From Fibrobacter succinogenes (lineage in GTDB: Bacteria; Fibrobacterota; Fibrobacteria; Fibrobacterales; Fibrobacteraceae), in assembly GCA_902776765.1 (NCBI GenBank), contig CACYRP010000010.1, positions 1 through 64,000 of the forward strand: DNA of 64,000 nucleotides. The letters run 5' to 3'. Numbering within the stretch: the first letter of the stretch is position 1; every line of letters starts with the position of its first letter. The notes under the pieces are model-generated. The model made no database searches. It saw nothing but the letters and a program-made list of their open reading frames with translations, and was not told where the DNA came from. The position numbers were made by a program, and so were the translations under genes. Positions 28,627 through 38,116 of the stretch are shown piece by piece.

Positions 28627-30220
28627 TCAAAAATTAAAAGAATATCTCGAATGCGATTCTCGAATTCTACTTTGGAAGAACGGGATTGCAACGCCATTTT
28701 CTAAAGCGGAGCTTAAACAACGTATTCTCTATGCGCGACATACTTTCCAAAACGCAGGACTCAAGCAAGGTGATTTAGTCATTTTCCAAATCAACGGGGC
28801 TTTCAAAAAAGCATTCATGGGAAATTTCTTTGCGCTTATCAGCATGGGTGTCGCGCCAGTATTATTAACAGCAGCACGTAGCAAAGACCATGTGACACGA
28901 CTGATTCGCGTTGCAAATGACAATCCCAAAGCTGCAATTATCGCAGACCCCGAAACCGCAGAATTTATCAAGTTTTTTTGGAAAGAATGTGATGCAAGCC
29001 GCCTCATCATAGTTCCTGAAGAAATCACGGAAATTCCAGCAGGCATGCCAAAAGAAATCGAATATGTCAACGCTGACCCCAAAGCCCTTGCACTAGTACT
29101 GTATTCATCCGGCAGCACATCGGACCCCAAGGGCGTCATGATGTCTAACGAACGATTCCTTTTGATGCTCAAGAACCTGAACATCGCATTAAAGACAAGT
29201 TCTAAAGATACATGGCTGCAATGGCTTCCGCTCGAACACGCCTTCGGCATCGTAACCCTTATAACGATTCCTATGTATTACAAGACTGGCGCGGTTCATA
29301 TGGATGCAGCAGAATTTATCCAGAATCCCAAATCCTGGTTTGACGCCGTCAGTGCAACACGAGCCACAAAAACCGCCGCACCGAATTTCGCCTACCCACT
29401 TTTGCTCAAAGCAATGGACGGCAACGAGAAATGGGATTTAACCTGCATCGACTTCATTTTGAACGGCGGCGAACCTCTTTCTAAAAAAGTATTCAACGAT
29501 TTCGTCAACAAGATGGGCGAATTTGGAATGCACAAGGACGCTATCGTTCCGCTTTACGGGCTTACCGAAGCATTGGGTGCCGTAACATTCAACATGGATC
29601 ACGAATATCCTGAACTTGACATGAACAAGGTTACTTCGGGCATCGATTTCGACATGAAGGGGCTCCGCGAAAACGCAAAAGACATCGTATGCCAAGGACG
29701 CCCAATCCCCGAAATGCAAATTCGCATTTGCGATGACGACAACAAGTCCCTCCCTGACAACACCGTCGGCTCAATCCAAGTCACAAGCGACTACATCTGT
29801 ACCGGATACTTGAACAAGGACTCATCGGACATGTTTATTGATGGTTGGCTTGATACCGGCGATCTCGGCTTTTTAAGCAACGGTCTCCTCTATGTTGTCG
29901 GTCGCAAAAAAGACATGTTCTTTATCCATGGCAAAAATATTTACTTGCGCGATATCGAGCAAGTCGTCACTTCAAAATTCGGCTACCGCTGTGCAGCCTG
30001 CGGCGTCAATGATTCCGCAGCCTCTACCAATTACATTTATCTCTTTGTTGAATACGGCGAACCCGAAAAAGTAAATATCAAATCGCTCAAAGACCATGTT
30101 TTTTCAGAAATGGGATTCGGTCTCAAAGAGGTCATTCCGCTCAAATCGCTTGTACTTACAGGCACCGGAAAAATCGCCAAAGAAAAACTGTACGCGGCTT
30201 ATAAAGAAGGTAAAATTTAA
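28604..30220 (+). CDS. Acyl-AMP ligase, FAAL-like starter-unit enzyme
   Basis: The 538-residue adenylate-forming enzyme has the P-loop YSSGSTSDPKGVMMS and segments that match fatty-acyl-AMP ligases rather than aryl-acid ligases: WLPLEHAFGIVTLI (compare WLPLxHDMGL), RATKTAAPNFAYPLLLK and FILNGGEPL. A full C-terminal subdomain is present (GRKKDMFFIHGKNIYLRD). FAALs activate a fatty or carboxylic acid as AMP ester and pass it to a carrier protein. The next gene, 9 bases downstream, begins with such a carrier. The chain length is unknown. A specialised aryl-acid ligase is less likely because the salicylate-type pocket motifs are not seen and no salicylate synthase is present. Confidence 0.82.
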   Translation: MENLPTLNQKLKEYLECDSRILLWKNGIATPFSKAELKQRILYARHTFQNAGLKQGDLVIFQINGAFKKAFMGNFFALISMGVAPVLLTAARSKDHVTRLIRVANDNPKAAIIADPETAEFIKFFWKECDASRLIIVPEEITEIPAGMPKEIEYVNADPKALALVLYSSGSTSDPKGVMMSNERFLLMLKNLNIALKTSSKDTWLQWLPLEHAFGIVTLITIPMYYKTGAVHMDAAEFIQNPKSWFDAVSATRATKTAAPNFAYPLLLKAMDGNEKWDLTCIDFILNGGEPLSKKVFNDFVNKMGEFGMHKDAIVPLYGLTEALGAVTFNMDHEYPELDMNKVTSGIDFDMKGLRENAKDIVCQGRPIPEMQIRICDDDNKSLPDNTVGSIQVTSDYICTGYLNKDSSDMFIDGWLDTGDLGFLSNGLLYVVGRKKDMFFIHGKNIYLRDIEQVVTSKFGYRCAACGVNDSAASTNYIYLFVEYGEPEKVNIKSLKDHVFSEMGFGLKEVIPLKSLVLTGTGKIAKEKLYAAYKEGKI

Positions 30221-30229
30221 GGAGTATCC

Positions 30230-33200
30230 ATGTCGCAATTTTCGCAAAACGAAATTCTCGAAATCGTCAATCAAATTCTAAAGCAAAACACACAAACAGA
30301 CACTTCACTTTACGAAGTATTCGAAGATTCCATCCAAATGTTCCGCTTTCTCGGAGAAATCAAGGAAAGGCTAGAAATAGAATTTGGAATGCTTGATTTA
30401 GTTAAAGCCGAAACTATAGGAGATTTGGTCGACAAGATTCAGGAAAAAATCGGCAAAGCAGCCGATGTCGAAAAAAAAATCCCCTTGACGCCCATGCAAC
30501 AGTCGTACCGTCTAGGGCGTGAACAAAATTTCCATGGTTCTGTAAATTCCACGCATATTTATTTTGAAGTGGAGCACACCCTAGACATCGACAAGGCCGA
30601 AACCTGCATCCGCAAGCTCATTGAAACGCACGAAGCATTGCGTGCATTTGTCCATAATGAAGATCAATACATTTTATCAAAGGATATTTCTAAGAATTTC
30701 CGCATTGCGCGCGAAATAATTAGCGAAGAATCCTTGAATGCGAATCTGGAGCAAAAGCGATTTAAAGCACAAACAGAAATGCGTGATTTCGGCAAATGGC
30801 CGCTCTTTAGCATTGCAAACATCACGACCGAGAATCGCTCCATCGCCTGCATCGATTTAGAGCTCATGTTCATCGATGGTCTCAGCGCTCAAGGCCTAGC
30901 CGCCGAATTTTTCTCGCTTTATCATGATGGAACTTTGCCCACATTCGACTTTGAAAATAATCCGCAGTACATCGAATGGATTAAGTCTCGAAAAGATTCC
31001 GCAAAGCACGATGCCGACGCTGAATTTTGGCACAAGCTCGAAGAATCTATCCCCGCAGCACCGAAGCTTCCGACTGTAAGCACCCGCAATAGCGAACCCA
31101 ATATTTGCAAGAGCGTTCAAAGAACATTCGACAAAACGACTATGAAATCACTCGAAATCAACTCCCGCAAAAACGGGGTGACTTCAAGCGTTGTCTTGTT
31201 CTACCAGTACTTAAAAACTCTTGCCCGTTTTAGCGAAAGCAACGAATTGTCCGTAAACATTACGATGCTCAATCGCCCTTACGGGATCGAAGGTATGGAC
31301 CACATCATCGGAGATTACACCAGCAATGTCATCTTCGATTTTGCAAATTCTAAAATTGCGCAGTTGCCGTTAAAAGAGGCGCTCCAGCAAATCCGCGATC
31401 AAATGTACGAACGCATTGACCACAGCGCTTACGAGGGTGTCGAAGTCATCCGCGACTTGATTCGCCAAAAGAAAATCGACAACGAAAATCCGATGCCCAT
31501 CGTTTTCACAAGCATGTTATTCGGAAGACTTCCCGAAGCAAAGGGTGTAAAAGTCATCTACAAGCAATCGCAAACATCTCAAGTCAGCATCGATAACCAA
31601 ATTTGCAAAACACACGATGGAGGTCTTCTCATTTCGTGGGATTACCTCGAAAAGATTTTCCCAGGGAACACCATCGAAGAAATGTTCCGCTACTATACCG
31701 AAAGCATTGAAGCTTTCGCAAAAATGGGTGAAAGTTCTACTGAAGATTTGCAATTCGAAAAAGACGTTTTTGCATACAACAAAACAGAAAAAACATTCGA
31801 CATCGAGCACCCCATCACACGCTTGCAACGATCCTTCGAGAAATTCCGTGACCGCACTGCTTTACGCAATGGTGTCATGACGGCCATGACTTACGGAGAA
31901 CTCGAAGATTCCGTTCGCAAAGCCATGTACGGGCTCAAAATGCAAGGCGTTGCTTGCGGTGATTCCGTTGCCATCCTCTCGCAAAAGAATTTTTCAACCG
32001 TCATTGCGATTCTTGCCACAATGGGGCTTGGTGCAACATACATCCCCGTCGATTCCAAATGGCCCGAAGACCGCAAAAAATACATTCTCGAAAATTCTTC
32101 GTGCAAACTTTTGGTTGATCCGCAAAAACTCGTTGAATTGCAAACTCGCGAACGCAGCGATTTTGCACCGAACACAAATCTCGACGCCACCGCTTATGTC
32201 ATTTACACTTCGGGCAGTACAGGCGTACCCAAGGGAGTTTTGATTTCGTACAAAGGCATGATGAACACCATCATCGACATCAACGAACGTATGGGCATCA
32301 ACGAGAACACCTCCATTCTCGGGCTTTCGTCTTACTGTTTCGACCTCTCCGTCTATGACCTTTTCGGCTCACTCATCGCAGGCGCAGAACTCGACATTGC
32401 CAAGGATATTCGCGAAACCGACGAAATCAGGCACTTCATGGACCATTCCAAAAACATCCTCTGGAACTCAGTCCCTGCCGGCATGGAGCTTTTCATCGAC
32501 AGTCTCGAAGAATCCTACGTCAATCACGAGCTCAAATCCGTGCTACTCAGCGGCGACTGGATTTCCGTTTCGCTACCGGCCCGCATCGCAAAGCACTTCC
32601 CCGAAGCCAAAATCTACAGTTTAGGCGGCGCAACCGAAGCCTCCATTTGGTCCATCATCTTCCCGATTGAACATGTCGAAGATTCTTGGCAAAGCATTCC
32701 TTACGGCTATCCGCTTGCAAACCAGACGATTTATGTGCTGAATGAATCTCTCGAAATTTGCCCGCCCGAAGTTCAGGGAGAAATCTACATCGGTGGCGCA
32801 GGCGTTGCCCAAGGTTACGCCAACAGCGAAGAAAAAACGAAGGCTGCATTTATCGACCATCCAAAATTCGGACGCATCTACAAGACCGGAGATTTTGGGC
32901 GTTTTTCAAGCAACGGCTATGTAGTATTCCTCGGACGCAAAGACAGCCAAGTCAAAGTCGGCGGTTACCGCATTGAGCTCGGCGAAATCGAGCAGCGCAT
33001 GAATACCCTCGACAATGTCGATAGCGCCGTCGCTCTCCTTGACGCAAACAAACAAATCATCGCATTCTACACAGGCATACAAACAGAAAAGGACATTTTC
33101 AAAGCTGCACTCGCAAAGTTCTTGCCCTCATACATGATTCCGCATCGATTTGTACATCTCGACGCGATGCCGCTATCTTCGAATGGCAAACTAGATCGTA

Positions 33201-36200
33201 AAGCTCTTTTACAAAGTCTTGAAAAGAATGCAATCGTCGAAGCGTCTCGCAAACAAGAAACACTCACATCGACCCAATCGCAAATTCTGGATATTTGGAA
33301 ACTCGTGCTCGACCTCAAGGAAATCGATAGCAGCCTCGACTTCTTTGAACTCGGCGGCGATTCCATCAAGGCACAGCGAATTGCTCAACGCATCGATCAA
33401 AAGTACGGCATTCGCGTTCCCTTCGTTTCCGTACTCAACGCCAGAAGTGCAAGAGAATTCGCAGAATCCGTCGAAGACATGATTGTTCCAAAAACAGAAA
33501 CTGCAATAGTGCCATCCAGCGAAAGCGGCGAATCTGGCAACGGCGGCGAATTTCCGACAACAGGCGTTCAGCTGGCCTACTTGAACGGGCGAAACGACCA
33601 CTTTGAACTCGGCAAATACAATGCGCATTACTATTTCGAAATCGAATCGCAATACACCGCCGAAGAAATCGAAAACGCCATCCGCAAAGTCGTCAAAAAG
33701 CATGACGCCTTCCGCGCCATATTCCTCCCCAACGGAATGCAAAAAGTCTTGACGGATGTGCCGGATTATAAAGTCGAGGTCATCCATTGCACTCCCGAAA
33801 ATCGCGAAAGCGAGATTCTAAAAATCCGCAACGACCTTTCGCACCACATTTACAAGCATGATCAATGGCCGCTTTTCACATTCAAAGCTGTTGACTATGG
33901 CGAAGCCAATCGAATGATTTTCGTAAGTTTCGATTTGATGGTATGCGACGGCGACAGCATGCAAATCTTTTTCTCGGACTTAGGGAAAATTCTCCGCAAG
34001 CAGCCTTTTGAAGAACGCATCGGTTATTCTTACGAACGCTATGTACGCGATTTGTCGCAATCCCGCAACGAAAAACGCTACGAAGAAGATAAAGCCTATT
34101 GGATGGAACGCATCCCCAATTTCCCGGAATACCCGCATGTGCCTCTTGCGCAAAAAGTTTCAGATTGCACCGAATACACCATCGTCCGCAAGCAGGATGT
34201 CATTTGCAAAAAGACCTGGGCGAAATTCAAGGAAGTCGCAAAAGCACATCGCATTTCGCCATCATCATTACTTTGTACTATCTACGCCAAGGTTCTTGCA
34301 CGTTGGAGCAACCAACAAGACCTGGTTTTGAACCTTACCGCTTTTGAGCGCAAACCATTCCACAAGGATGTTGAAAAAATCATCGGTGACTTCACCAAGC
34401 TTTTACCTCTCGCACTTTCGATGAACGAAAATGATTTGTGGAAACAGGCATCCGATGTGCAAACACGCATCATGGACGGACTGGAACACTTGTCGTTTGA
34501 CGGCACCGAAATCATGCGTGAACTCGCAAAGTCCAAAGGGCAATTCGGCAAAGCCATTTTACCAGTCGTGTTCACATGCGTTCTTTTCGATGCCCCCGAA
34601 AACTACTTTGAAGTTCTCGGTAAACTGAATTACGCCATTTCGCAGACTCCGCAAATTTTTATTGACAACCAAATTTCCGAAATGGGCAAAAAGCTCTATG
34701 TGACATGGGATGTCGTTAAAGAATTATTCGATCCCGAAATCATCGACAAGATTTTCCACGACTTTGTCGAAAACATCCGCTACATCGCAAACGGAGAAAT
34801 AAAAACAAACTTCCCCGAAATCGAAAGCATTTGGAACCGCTACAATCCTGCAGTAAAGCCTGTCCCTAAAAAGACATTGCACGGACTTGTCGCAAATGCC
34901 ATGGCGAAATTCCAAAACAACACTGCCATTGTCGGGAAAAGCAGTTCCTTGACCTACGCAGAACTGGACTCCTTTTCAAACCGTATCGCAAATTTCTTGC
35001 ACGAAAAAGGCATTATTCGCGGTGACCGCGTCGCCGTTTTGGGAGAACGCATTCCCGAAACCATTGCAAGCATTTTCGGCATTCTCAAAGCCGGTGCCGT
35101 TTATGTTCCCATCGATGTTTCTTACCCCAAGGAACGCGTAGATTTTATCTTGCAAGACGGGAACTGTAAATGCCTTCTGCAAAAGTCCTATCTTGAATCC
35201 AACGGAATCCAGAACTATAGCGACAAGCCGCTCCCCGCAATCAACCATTTTGAAGACGAAGCATACATCATCTACACTTCGGGCAGTACAGGCAAGCCCA
35301 AGGGCGTCATCATGCAGCATGGCGCAACGGCAAACACCATTATCGATGTCAACGAGCGTTTGTCCTTAAACGAAAGCGATACACTGATCGGGATTTCGTC
35401 CATCTGTTTCGACCTTTCTGTTTACGACATTTTCGGAGCCCTCAGCAGTGGTGCAAAACTCGCCCTCGTCAGCGACGCCCGCGATATGAGTGAAATTTGC
35501 AGGACACTCGTTGAGCAAAACGTGACCGTTTGGAACTCCGTGCCCGTACTTTTCGACATGGCCATGAAGCACCGCATTTCTACAAATGACTCAAGCAAGC
35601 TTTCGCTCCGCAAAGTACTCCTTTCGGGCGACCGCATTCCGCTTGACATCTGTGAAACAGCAAAGAACGCAGGCAGCAACGCAGACCTCATCAGCCTCGG
35701 TGGAGCAACCGAAGCGGCCATTTGGTCCATCATCTACCCATTCATCGAAGTACGCCCTGAATGGGATTGCGTTCCATACGGATATCCGATGAAAAATCAG
35801 ACATTCTATGTTCTTGATTCCAATTTGAACCTCTGCCCACCAGAAGTTCAAGGAGATCTTTTCATCGGCGGCGTAGGCCTCGCAAAAGGATACAACAACG
35901 ATCCCGAAAAAACGAACAAAGCATTCATCAAGCACCCCTTACTCGGTCGCATTTACCGCACCGGCGATTTGGGCAAGCTCAAGACAGAAGGCTTTATCGA
36001 ATTCTTAGGACGTTCCGATACACAAATCAAGCTCAACGGCTTCCGCATTGAACTCGGCGAAATCGAATCAGCTATTATGCATACAGGGCTTACCACACGT
36101 GCTGTCGCAGCACTCAAGGATGTTCCTGGCAGCGGAAAGCAAATCATTGCCTATGTTCTTGCGGCAAATGCTGACGCCGAAAATCTCGAAAGCGAAATCA

Positions 36201-36580
36201 AGGAAGAAATTTCCAAGACGCTTACGGGCTACATGATTCCAGCGCGCATCATCACGCTCGAAACATTCCCGCTTTCCGCAAACGGCAAAGTCGACAAAAA
36301 ACAGCTCCCGATTCCTGAAATAGCGGCGCAACCCATCGAAAAGGCCATAACAACAAACGCAGACTTATCGCCAGAAGAAAGGGAAGTTCTCGGGATTTGG
36401 CAGCAAGTATTCGAGAATCCAAACATCACCATCGAAGACGACTTTTACTCCATCGGCGGCGATTCCATTACCTTGATGAAACTTGTCGATAAATTAGCGC
36501 TCGACTTAAAGAAAACCGCATCAATTGACCAAGTTTTGCAAGCGAAAAGCATCAAGGAGTTCATAGATCTTATCCACTAA
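30230..36580 (+). CDS. NRPS: ACP-Cy-A(Cys)-PCP-Cy-A(Cys)-PCP, loading and first two extensions
   Basis: The 2116-residue protein begins with a carrier domain (about 5-75; Ser34 in EDSIQM) suited to accept the starter from the upstream FAAL. It then has two full modules. Cy1 (about 84-510) has E211-x4-D216-x2-S219; A1 (about 530-990) has TSGSTGVPKG (660-669) and pocket D-L-Y-N-L-S-L-I-W; PCP1 carries Ser1045. Cy2 (about 1108-1525) has canonical D1235-x4-D1240-x2-S1243; A2 (about 1550-2025) has TSGSTGKPKG and the same pocket; PCP2 carries Ser2079. Neither A domain has a methyltransferase insertion and there is no TE, so the chain must pass to another protein. GGAG precedes the ATG. Confidence 0.92.
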   Translation: MSQFSQNEILEIVNQILKQNTQTDTSLYEVFEDSIQMFRFLGEIKERLEIEFGMLDLVKAETIGDLVDKIQEKIGKAADVEKKIPLTPMQQSYRLGREQNFHGSVNSTHIYFEVEHTLDIDKAETCIRKLIETHEALRAFVHNEDQYILSKDISKNFRIAREIISEESLNANLEQKRFKAQTEMRDFGKWPLFSIANITTENRSIACIDLELMFIDGLSAQGLAAEFFSLYHDGTLPTFDFENNPQYIEWIKSRKDSAKHDADAEFWHKLEESIPAAPKLPTVSTRNSEPNICKSVQRTFDKTTMKSLEINSRKNGVTSSVVLFYQYLKTLARFSESNELSVNITMLNRPYGIEGMDHIIGDYTSNVIFDFANSKIAQLPLKEALQQIRDQMYERIDHSAYEGVEVIRDLIRQKKIDNENPMPIVFTSMLFGRLPEAKGVKVIYKQSQTSQVSIDNQICKTHDGGLLISWDYLEKIFPGNTIEEMFRYYTESIEAFAKMGESSTEDLQFEKDVFAYNKTEKTFDIEHPITRLQRSFEKFRDRTALRNGVMTAMTYGELEDSVRKAMYGLKMQGVACGDSVAILSQKNFSTVIAILATMGLGATYIPVDSKWPEDRKKYILENSSCKLLVDPQKLVELQTRERSDFAPNTNLDATAYVIYTSGSTGVPKGVLISYKGMMNTIIDINERMGINENTSILGLSSYCFDLSVYDLFGSLIAGAELDIAKDIRETDEIRHFMDHSKNILWNSVPAGMELFIDSLEESYVNHELKSVLLSGDWISVSLPARIAKHFPEAKIYSLGGATEASIWSIIFPIEHVEDSWQSIPYGYPLANQTIYVLNESLEICPPEVQGEIYIGGAGVAQGYANSEEKTKAAFIDHPKFGRIYKTGDFGRFSSNGYVVFLGRKDSQVKVGGYRIELGEIEQRMNTLDNVDSAVALLDANKQIIAFYTGIQTEKDIFKAALAKFLPSYMIPHRFVHLDAMPLSSNGKLDRKALLQSLEKNAIVEASRKQETLTSTQSQILDIWKLVLDLKEIDSSLDFFELGGDSIKAQRIAQRIDQKYGIRVPFVSVLNARSAREFAESVEDMIVPKTETAIVPSSESGESGNGGEFPTTGVQLAYLNGRNDHFELGKYNAHYYFEIESQYTAEEIENAIRKVVKKHDAFRAIFLPNGMQKVLTDVPDYKVEVIHCTPENRESEILKIRNDLSHHIYKHDQWPLFTFKAVDYGEANRMIFVSFDLMVCDGDSMQIFFSDLGKILRKQPFEERIGYSYERYVRDLSQSRNEKRYEEDKAYWMERIPNFPEYPHVPLAQKVSDCTEYTIVRKQDVICKKTWAKFKEVAKAHRISPSSLLCTIYAKVLARWSNQQDLVLNLTAFERKPFHKDVEKIIGDFTKLLPLALSMNENDLWKQASDVQTRIMDGLEHLSFDGTEIMRELAKSKGQFGKAILPVVFTCVLFDAPENYFEVLGKLNYAISQTPQIFIDNQISEMGKKLYVTWDVVKELFDPEIIDKIFHDFVENIRYIANGEIKTNFPEIESIWNRYNPAVKPVPKKTLHGLVANAMAKFQNNTAIVGKSSSLTYAELDSFSNRIANFLHEKGIIRGDRVAVLGERIPETIASIFGILKAGAVYVPIDVSYPKERVDFILQDGNCKCLLQKSYLESNGIQNYSDKPLPAINHFEDEAYIIYTSGSTGKPKGVIMQHGATANTIIDVNERLSLNESDTLIGISSICFDLSVYDIFGALSSGAKLALVSDARDMSEICRTLVEQNVTVWNSVPVLFDMAMKHRISTNDSSKLSLRKVLLSGDRIPLDICETAKNAGSNADLISLGGATEAAIWSIIYPFIEVRPEWDCVPYGYPMKNQTFYVLDSNLNLCPPEVQGDLFIGGVGLAKGYNNDPEKTNKAFIKHPLLGRIYRTGDLGKLKTEGFIEFLGRSDTQIKLNGFRIELGEIESAIMHTGLTTRAVAALKDVPGSGKQIIAYVLAANADAENLESEIKEEISKTLTGYMIPARIITLETFPLSANGKVDKKQLPIPEIAAQPIEKAITTNADLSPEEREVLGIWQQVFENPNITIEDDFYSIGGDSITLMKLVDKLALDLKKTASIDQVLQAKSIKEFIDLIH

Positions 36581-36602
36581 CATCTCTCCTTAGCACATCC
36601 AC

Positions 36603-36633
36603 AGCGTCGGGCATAAATGTCCGGCGCTTTTTT
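36603..36633 (+). terminator. Rho-independent terminator of the NRPS operon
   Basis: AGCGTCGGGC (36603-36612) pairs with GTCCGGCGCT (36619-36628) over ten base pairs including two G-U wobbles, with loop ATAAAT, followed by a run of T. It lies 23 bases after the last NRPS stop. Confidence 0.85.
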
Positions 36634-36709
36634 ATTACTAATGTCCCCCTCATTCGGTCATGAAAAGAATAATGGATCGATCCCCTTACAGCTCCAAAAT
36701 GACAATTCT

Positions 36710-36777
36710 AAAAAAATATGGCACACCTTTCGGCATGCCATACTTTTTTCTTCTATGGGAGTCTGGGATTATAGAAG
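36710..36777 (-). terminator. Terminator module, copy 1 (3' of lipoprotein 1)
   Basis: TATGGCA (36717-36723) pairs with TGCCATA (36736-36742), flanked by an A-run (36710-36716) and a T-run, so it can terminate in both directions. A second hairpin, CTTCTAT/ATAGAAG (36750-36756 and 36771-36777), has AGTCTGGG in its loop. The whole module is repeated at 40492-40557. Confidence 0.75.
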
Positions 36778-36803
36778 ATGAGGAGTCTAGATTTTAATCA
36801 ACG

Positions 36804-38039
36804 CTAGTCATCAAGCGGAACGATATAATAAGCAGTTCCTGTCGTTACATCCATTTCCTTCGTGACCTTTCCAGATGCAATGTCATAGCGGTACACGGCA
36901 CCACCCTTCTTATCGGCATGGCCCAAAAGAACGCTCTTGCCATCGGCATCCAAATGAATGGACGGAGCAAACCACGGAATTGTCGGAGAAAGGCCTTCAA
37001 TCTTTTCAATAGTCTTTTTCTTCAAATCAATGACAACAAATTCCCATTCGTAATTGTTATAGTTGCTCGGATCTTCGAAGTTACCGAAGAAGCCAAGGAA
37101 CTTGCCCTTACCCAAATAAGCACCACCACTCATCAAATAATTGTTATTGCTTTTTTTGCCAGCGTAAGCGGCATCATGCAAATGGAAAACCCAATCCTTA
37201 TCAAATTCAGTTTTGCCCTTCTTAAGACGAACAAAGCCTTCTTTATAACCATCCATCCAACCCATTGCGGCATTGGAATAGTAGTAGATATCGCCATCTT
37301 CATCAACGAAAGACATGGTATTGTTCATATCGTCAATAACGCCAACGGCAGCTGTAAGGTTTTCCGTAATAACCTTTTCAACCTTATCCGTCTTGACATC
37401 AATAACAGCAACAGACCCCTGAGCACCGGTAATCATGCTATTAAGATCCACCATCTGTGAAAGGGCAACGAACATTTTGCCATCGCGAATCACCGCAGAA
37501 TTCGGGACCGTAGTCACAGCGCCATTCTTTTCGTCAATATATTTGGAAAGGTCAATTGTAGCCTTTTCCTTAAGGGTAATCGGATCAAGTGCTGTAATGG
37601 CATCACCCAAAGTCTGTTCAACATACATTTTGTCCTTATCGACAAATTTCATCATGAGAGCATGTGTGCCCTTGAATTTAGCCGTAGCAGCCGGCTTATC
37701 GGACATATTGTTATCCTTGTCCAGTTCATAGCGTACAAGCGTGCTATTCATATCTTCGACATAGAGCGCATAGAGCGAGCCATTAAAATATTGGAAACTG
37801 CCCTTATTGGGGATTTCAACAAAGTCATCCACCACTTTTTTCTGATCCGCAGAAATTGACGCTGTTCCAATGAACTGGGAATTTTCCACCATGAAAGAAA
37901 ATCCGTACTTCTTTCCGCTTTCATTGGAATCGTCGGATGCATTGGAGTTCGAATCGCTACAAGCGGCAAGTCCAAAAACGAGACTGGAAACAGCGAGACC
38001 TTTAAAAAGGCTCGGAATGATTTTGTATGTCTTTTTCAT
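36804..38039 (-). CDS. Surface-type lipoprotein, beta-propeller-like (lipoprotein 1)
   Basis: The 411-residue protein has a lipoprotein signal ending in the lipobox LAAC (GLAVSSLVFGLAAC), then a Ser/Asn/Asp-rich linker. The body is made of repeated blade-like units (for example YFNGSLYALYVED, VIRDGKMFVALSQM and VIDVKTDKVEKVI) suggesting a beta-propeller. It is clearly paralogous to the lipoprotein at 45317-46516: both have TALDPITLKEKATIDLSKY-like and IDVK.DKV-like segments. It follows a TonB-dependent receptor gene by 77 bases. The pairing recalls XusB, the siderophore-binding lipoprotein partner of the receptor XusA in Bacteroides. Capture of the ferric metallophore at the cell surface is inferred. 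Confidence 0.8.
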   Translation of the reverse strand: MKKTYKIIPSLFKGLAVSSLVFGLAACSDSNSNASDDSNESGKKYGFSFMVENSQFIGTASISADQKKVVDDFVEIPNKGSFQYFNGSLYALYVEDMNSTLVRYELDKDNNMSDKPAATAKFKGTHALMMKFVDKDKMYVEQTLGDAITALDPITLKEKATIDLSKYIDEKNGAVTTVPNSAVIRDGKMFVALSQMVDLNSMITGAQGSVAVIDVKTDKVEKVITENLTAAVGVIDDMNNTMSFVDEDGDIYYYSNAAMGWMDGYKEGFVRLKKGKTEFDKDWVFHLHDAAYAGKKSNNNYLMSGGAYLGKGKFLGFFGNFEDPSNYNNYEWEFVVIDLKKKTIEKIEGLSPTIPWFAPSIHLDADGKSVLLGHADKKGGAVYRYDIASGKVTKEMDVTTGTAYYIVPLDD

Positions 38040-38116
38040 ATTATTCCTTTTTGTTGTTTAAATTTTCCGTCACAATGTCATCCTAAAGTCCGAAGAGCAA
38101 TAGGAGCCATCATTTT

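Noticed and set aside
33209-33787. Minus-strand open frame of 192 codons inside the NRPS gene at 30230.
   Set aside because: It is fully covered by conserved PCP and Cy coding sequence and has no recognisable family features.
10479-36580. Ordinary yersiniabactin or pyochelin gene cluster.
   Set aside because: There is no salicylate synthase, no salicyl-AMP ligase, no PKS module and no aryl carrier context; the module count and order also differ.
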